Assembly (NCBI GenBank): GCA_049610385.1
Contig: JBMYZL010000003.1
Span: 102,032 to 166,031, forward strand
Source of the DNA: JBMYZL01 sp049610385
Lineage (GTDB): Bacteria; Bacteroidota; Bacteroidia; Flavobacteriales_D; Sanyastnellaceae
DNA: 64,000 nucleotides
Direction: 5' to 3'
Each line of letters starts with the position of its first letter. Within the stretch, counting starts at the first letter, position 1. This document shows, in pieces, positions 62,113-64,000 of the stretch. The translations under genes were made by a program, and so were the position numbers. The notes under the pieces are model-generated. The model was not told the DNA's origin. It saw only the letters and a list, made by a program, of their open reading frames with translations, and did not search any database.

Positions 62113-63882
62113 ATGAAAGCCACTTTTACTGCGCTCATTTGCTGCATTTCATCTATGTGTCTTGGTCAACTCAGTGTGGATTATCCGTACAATCCAGATG
62201 CCGACCAAGACAGCGCCGTCGGAGCAGTAGATTTATTGGAATTGTTAACTCTATTTGGAGCTGAATTCGAAATCAATGGAATTTACCTCGACAACCTATC
62301 TCTGGAAGATTTCCTCTCGCAAGTCAACGAATTGCTAATCTCTCAACAGCAACAAATCAGCGAGCTTCAGAATCAACTAAATGACTTACCTGCAGGTACA
62401 ACCATTTATGAAACAAACAACTACTTTGAAGGAGGACTTTCACCAGAAGCTCTAGGCAGCCTTGTCGTGTCAAGCGCAGCTGCCGGAGCACCTTTTTGTA
62501 TCGAAGACGCCAACCTAACTGAGTTAGGCCTGGTTGGAAAGAACTTAGCTGGCGCTTGCCTACCGGGTTGCTTTCTTCAGTGTGCTGATGACGATTGGCC
62601 CACAATATGTTGGGGGGAACAAGAAGATGAAGAGGGAAATTGGGACGGGTTTGATTTCTCTAATGGAAATTTTGAAGGTTCTTACTGGGGGACCAGCCCT
62701 CAGGAACCAGACTACGGGGATTTTTGTTGGAGTGTTGGTTCACTGGACTTGAATGGAAGCAATTGGCAAGGTGCAAACCTTAAAAACGCTGTGATTGGCT
62801 CAAATGGCACAAACTTCAGTGATGCAGATTTCAGCGGGGCTGATTTAAGAAACGCCCATTTCTATGGCCACGTTAATGGCAATTTTACCAACGCTAACAT
62901 GAGGGGGGTGACACATGGATATGGCCAACCAAATTATAATGACAATTGGCATTGTAACAATTGCCAGTTTCATGGCGCAGATTTGTCTTACGCTGACTTA
63001 AGATATGCTGATCTATCTCAATCATACCTTGCTGGAGCTGATCTAACAGGGGCGCTTCTCTCTCCTTTATCCGGATGGAGCTGTCCATACACTGTTCCTG
63101 ATGGATATGCTTGCATAGGAGGGCAAGGCAATGGACCCATCGAGATTTTCTTAATCGATAGCAGTGGAGTAGAGCCCCCCCCAGCTCCATGCGCAAATGT
63201 TCAATTTGATGGTTATGACTATTCAGTTATTCGTTTGGGAGAAGATTGTTGGTTTGAAGAAAATTTGAAAACAATTCAATTCCAGAATAGCGAGAATATT
63301 GATATTGCATCTAATCCAGCAGATTGGGTAGATGCCAATAGTCAAAGTGCTTCAGTTATTGCGGGCGATTATGCCACTGAAAATTCAGGCTACGACTGGA
63401 TTACTGAATACGGAAGACTCTATAACCTAGCAGCGGTATTAGATGAACGAAATCTGTGCCCGTCAGGGTATCATGTCGCAAATAGAGAAGATTTGATGTC
63501 ATTATTCGCAGAGGTTGCTGCCAGCTCTGGCGACGAAGATGATTTTGAAGACTATGGGGATGCGTGTAGCTATTCCCTGGATTGGTCATTGGGTCAGTTA
63601 CTTCTATCCAATGATGATTGGCCCGACATCACGAATTGTTACTATATGAATTCTCCCTTAAATGGAAATGAGTTTGATGGCTTTAATTGTCTCCCGGCTG
63701 GACATGTTCAACCCAACGGTCTTGCCGTGAATATCGGCTACTCTTCATCAATCTGGATTAGGGATGGCGAAGGGGCACTTAGGTGGCAACTAAGTGAAAA
63801 CGGTCATAGCTATTGCTCCTACAGTGAATTGGGAGCCGAGAATGGGCAATGGGGCTCAGGTGTTCGCTGTGTCCAAAATTGA
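62113..63882 (+). CDS. Secreted pentapeptide-repeat / FISUMP-domain surface protein
   Basis: The 589-residue protein has a signal peptide ending SSMCLGQ. Residues about 28-50 hold a dockerin-like DADQDSAVGAVDLLELLTLF, then a coiled-coil (QVNELLISQQQQISELQNQL). Residues about 130-310 form a pentapeptide repeat region (ANLTELGLVGKNLAGA, DADFSGADLRNAHF, ADLSYADLRYADLSQSYLAG). The C-terminal 230 residues form a Fibrobacter-succinogenes major (FISUMP) domain with DCWFEENLKT, LCPSGYHVANREDLMSLF and GVRCVQN. It is more AT-rich than the PUL genes. Surface adhesion or binding is a family-based guess. Confidence 0.85.
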   Translation: MKATFTALICCISSMCLGQLSVDYPYNPDADQDSAVGAVDLLELLTLFGAEFEINGIYLDNLSLEDFLSQVNELLISQQQQISELQNQLNDLPAGTTIYETNNYFEGGLSPEALGSLVVSSAAAGAPFCIEDANLTELGLVGKNLAGACLPGCFLQCADDDWPTICWGEQEDEEGNWDGFDFSNGNFEGSYWGTSPQEPDYGDFCWSVGSLDLNGSNWQGANLKNAVIGSNGTNFSDADFSGADLRNAHFYGHVNGNFTNANMRGVTHGYGQPNYNDNWHCNNCQFHGADLSYADLRYADLSQSYLAGADLTGALLSPLSGWSCPYTVPDGYACIGGQGNGPIEIFLIDSSGVEPPPAPCANVQFDGYDYSVIRLGEDCWFEENLKTIQFQNSENIDIASNPADWVDANSQSASVIAGDYATENSGYDWITEYGRLYNLAAVLDERNLCPSGYHVANREDLMSLFAEVAASSGDEDDFEDYGDACSYSLDWSLGQLLLSNDDWPDITNCYYMNSPLNGNEFDGFNCLPAGHVQPNGLAVNIGYSSSIWIRDGEGALRWQLSENGHSYCSYSELGAENGQWGSGVRCVQN

Positions 63883-64000
63883 AGTCACAAAAATCTTCAT
63901 TTAGCTGGGCCTATCAACTCCATAGGGGGTGGATCCCCCTCCTCCTGGCGATGCCTTAAATCAACTTCAAATTCAGGGGTTCGACTCCCCCGTGCTCCAC
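63883..64000 (+). other. tRNA/tmRNA-like 3' end cut by window edge
   Basis: After the last gene, a hairpin AGGGGG tggat CCCCCT lies at 63924-63940. The final bases form a T-arm-like AGGGG TTCGACT CCCC and acceptor-like GTGCTCCAC. This fits the 3' end of a tRNA or tmRNA, but no matching 5' end is seen upstream inside the window, so it is not called as a complete gene. Confidence 0.4.

Overview
The window is a near-continuous bacterial chromosome segment from a member of the Bacteroidota, most likely a marine Flavobacteriales-type organism. The evidence is a SusC/SusD pair, type IX secretion (T9SS) C-terminal sorting domains, Cys-rich DDGSC motifs, dockerin-like tails on secreted proteins, very tight operons without obvious Shine-Dalgarno sites, and a complete algal beta-1,3-glucan (laminarin) utilisation locus. 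The species cannot be named from sequence alone.

Layout. 0-3.4 kb: the end of a four-gene electron-transfer operon (ferredoxin/pentahaem fusion, outer-membrane porin-like barrel, Tll0287/DUF3365-like haem protein, four-helix membrane protein). 3.5-7.6 kb: two T9SS-exported proteins. 7.7-15.8 kb: gcvP, a UbiA-like membrane protein, feoB and a convergent feoA, and a BNR/sialidase-like secreted protein. 15.8-18.5 kb: a secreted GH81 endo-beta-1,3-glucanase. 19.0-20.9 kb: tRNA-Val, DoxX, and an Amt ammonium transporter. 21.3-29.9 kb: two paralogous secreted reprolysin-type metallopeptidases flanking a fatty-acid desaturase, then two small surface/lipoproteins and an unknown cytoplasmic protein.

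29.9-59.4 kb is the centrepiece: a 16-gene bidirectional polysaccharide utilisation locus. The minus-strand arm runs GH3, a four-repeat T9SS protein, SusC, SusD, a PKD lipoprotein and GH16. The plus-strand arm runs a membrane-spanning propeller/HTH regulator, a sugar-porter MFS, a T9SS PKD/C2-like protein, a GH2 beta-mannosidase-like enzyme, a large GH149-like glucan phosphorylase, a GH17 lipoprotein, an unassigned clan GH-A lipoprotein, GH30, a GPH-type MFS and a cytoplasmic GH17. The logic is surface binding and endo-cleavage (GH16, the SusD and PKD lipoproteins, the repeat protein), TonB-dependent import, periplasmic or membrane-anchored trimming (GH3, GH17, clan GH-A lipoprotein), inner-membrane import by two MFS carriers, and cytoplasmic phosphorolysis and hydrolysis (GH149-like, GH17, GH30). 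The distant GH81 shares its C-terminal module with the four-repeat PUL protein, so it is probably a satellite of the same system.

59.7-64 kb is a more mosaic region: an orphan secreted protein with an internal duplication, an NTF2-like/ABM-like gene pair, a tRNA-Arg-like gene with a poorly matched 5' half, an AT-richer pentapeptide/FISUMP surface protein, and a tRNA- or tmRNA-like 3' end cut by the window edge. This resembles an island boundary.
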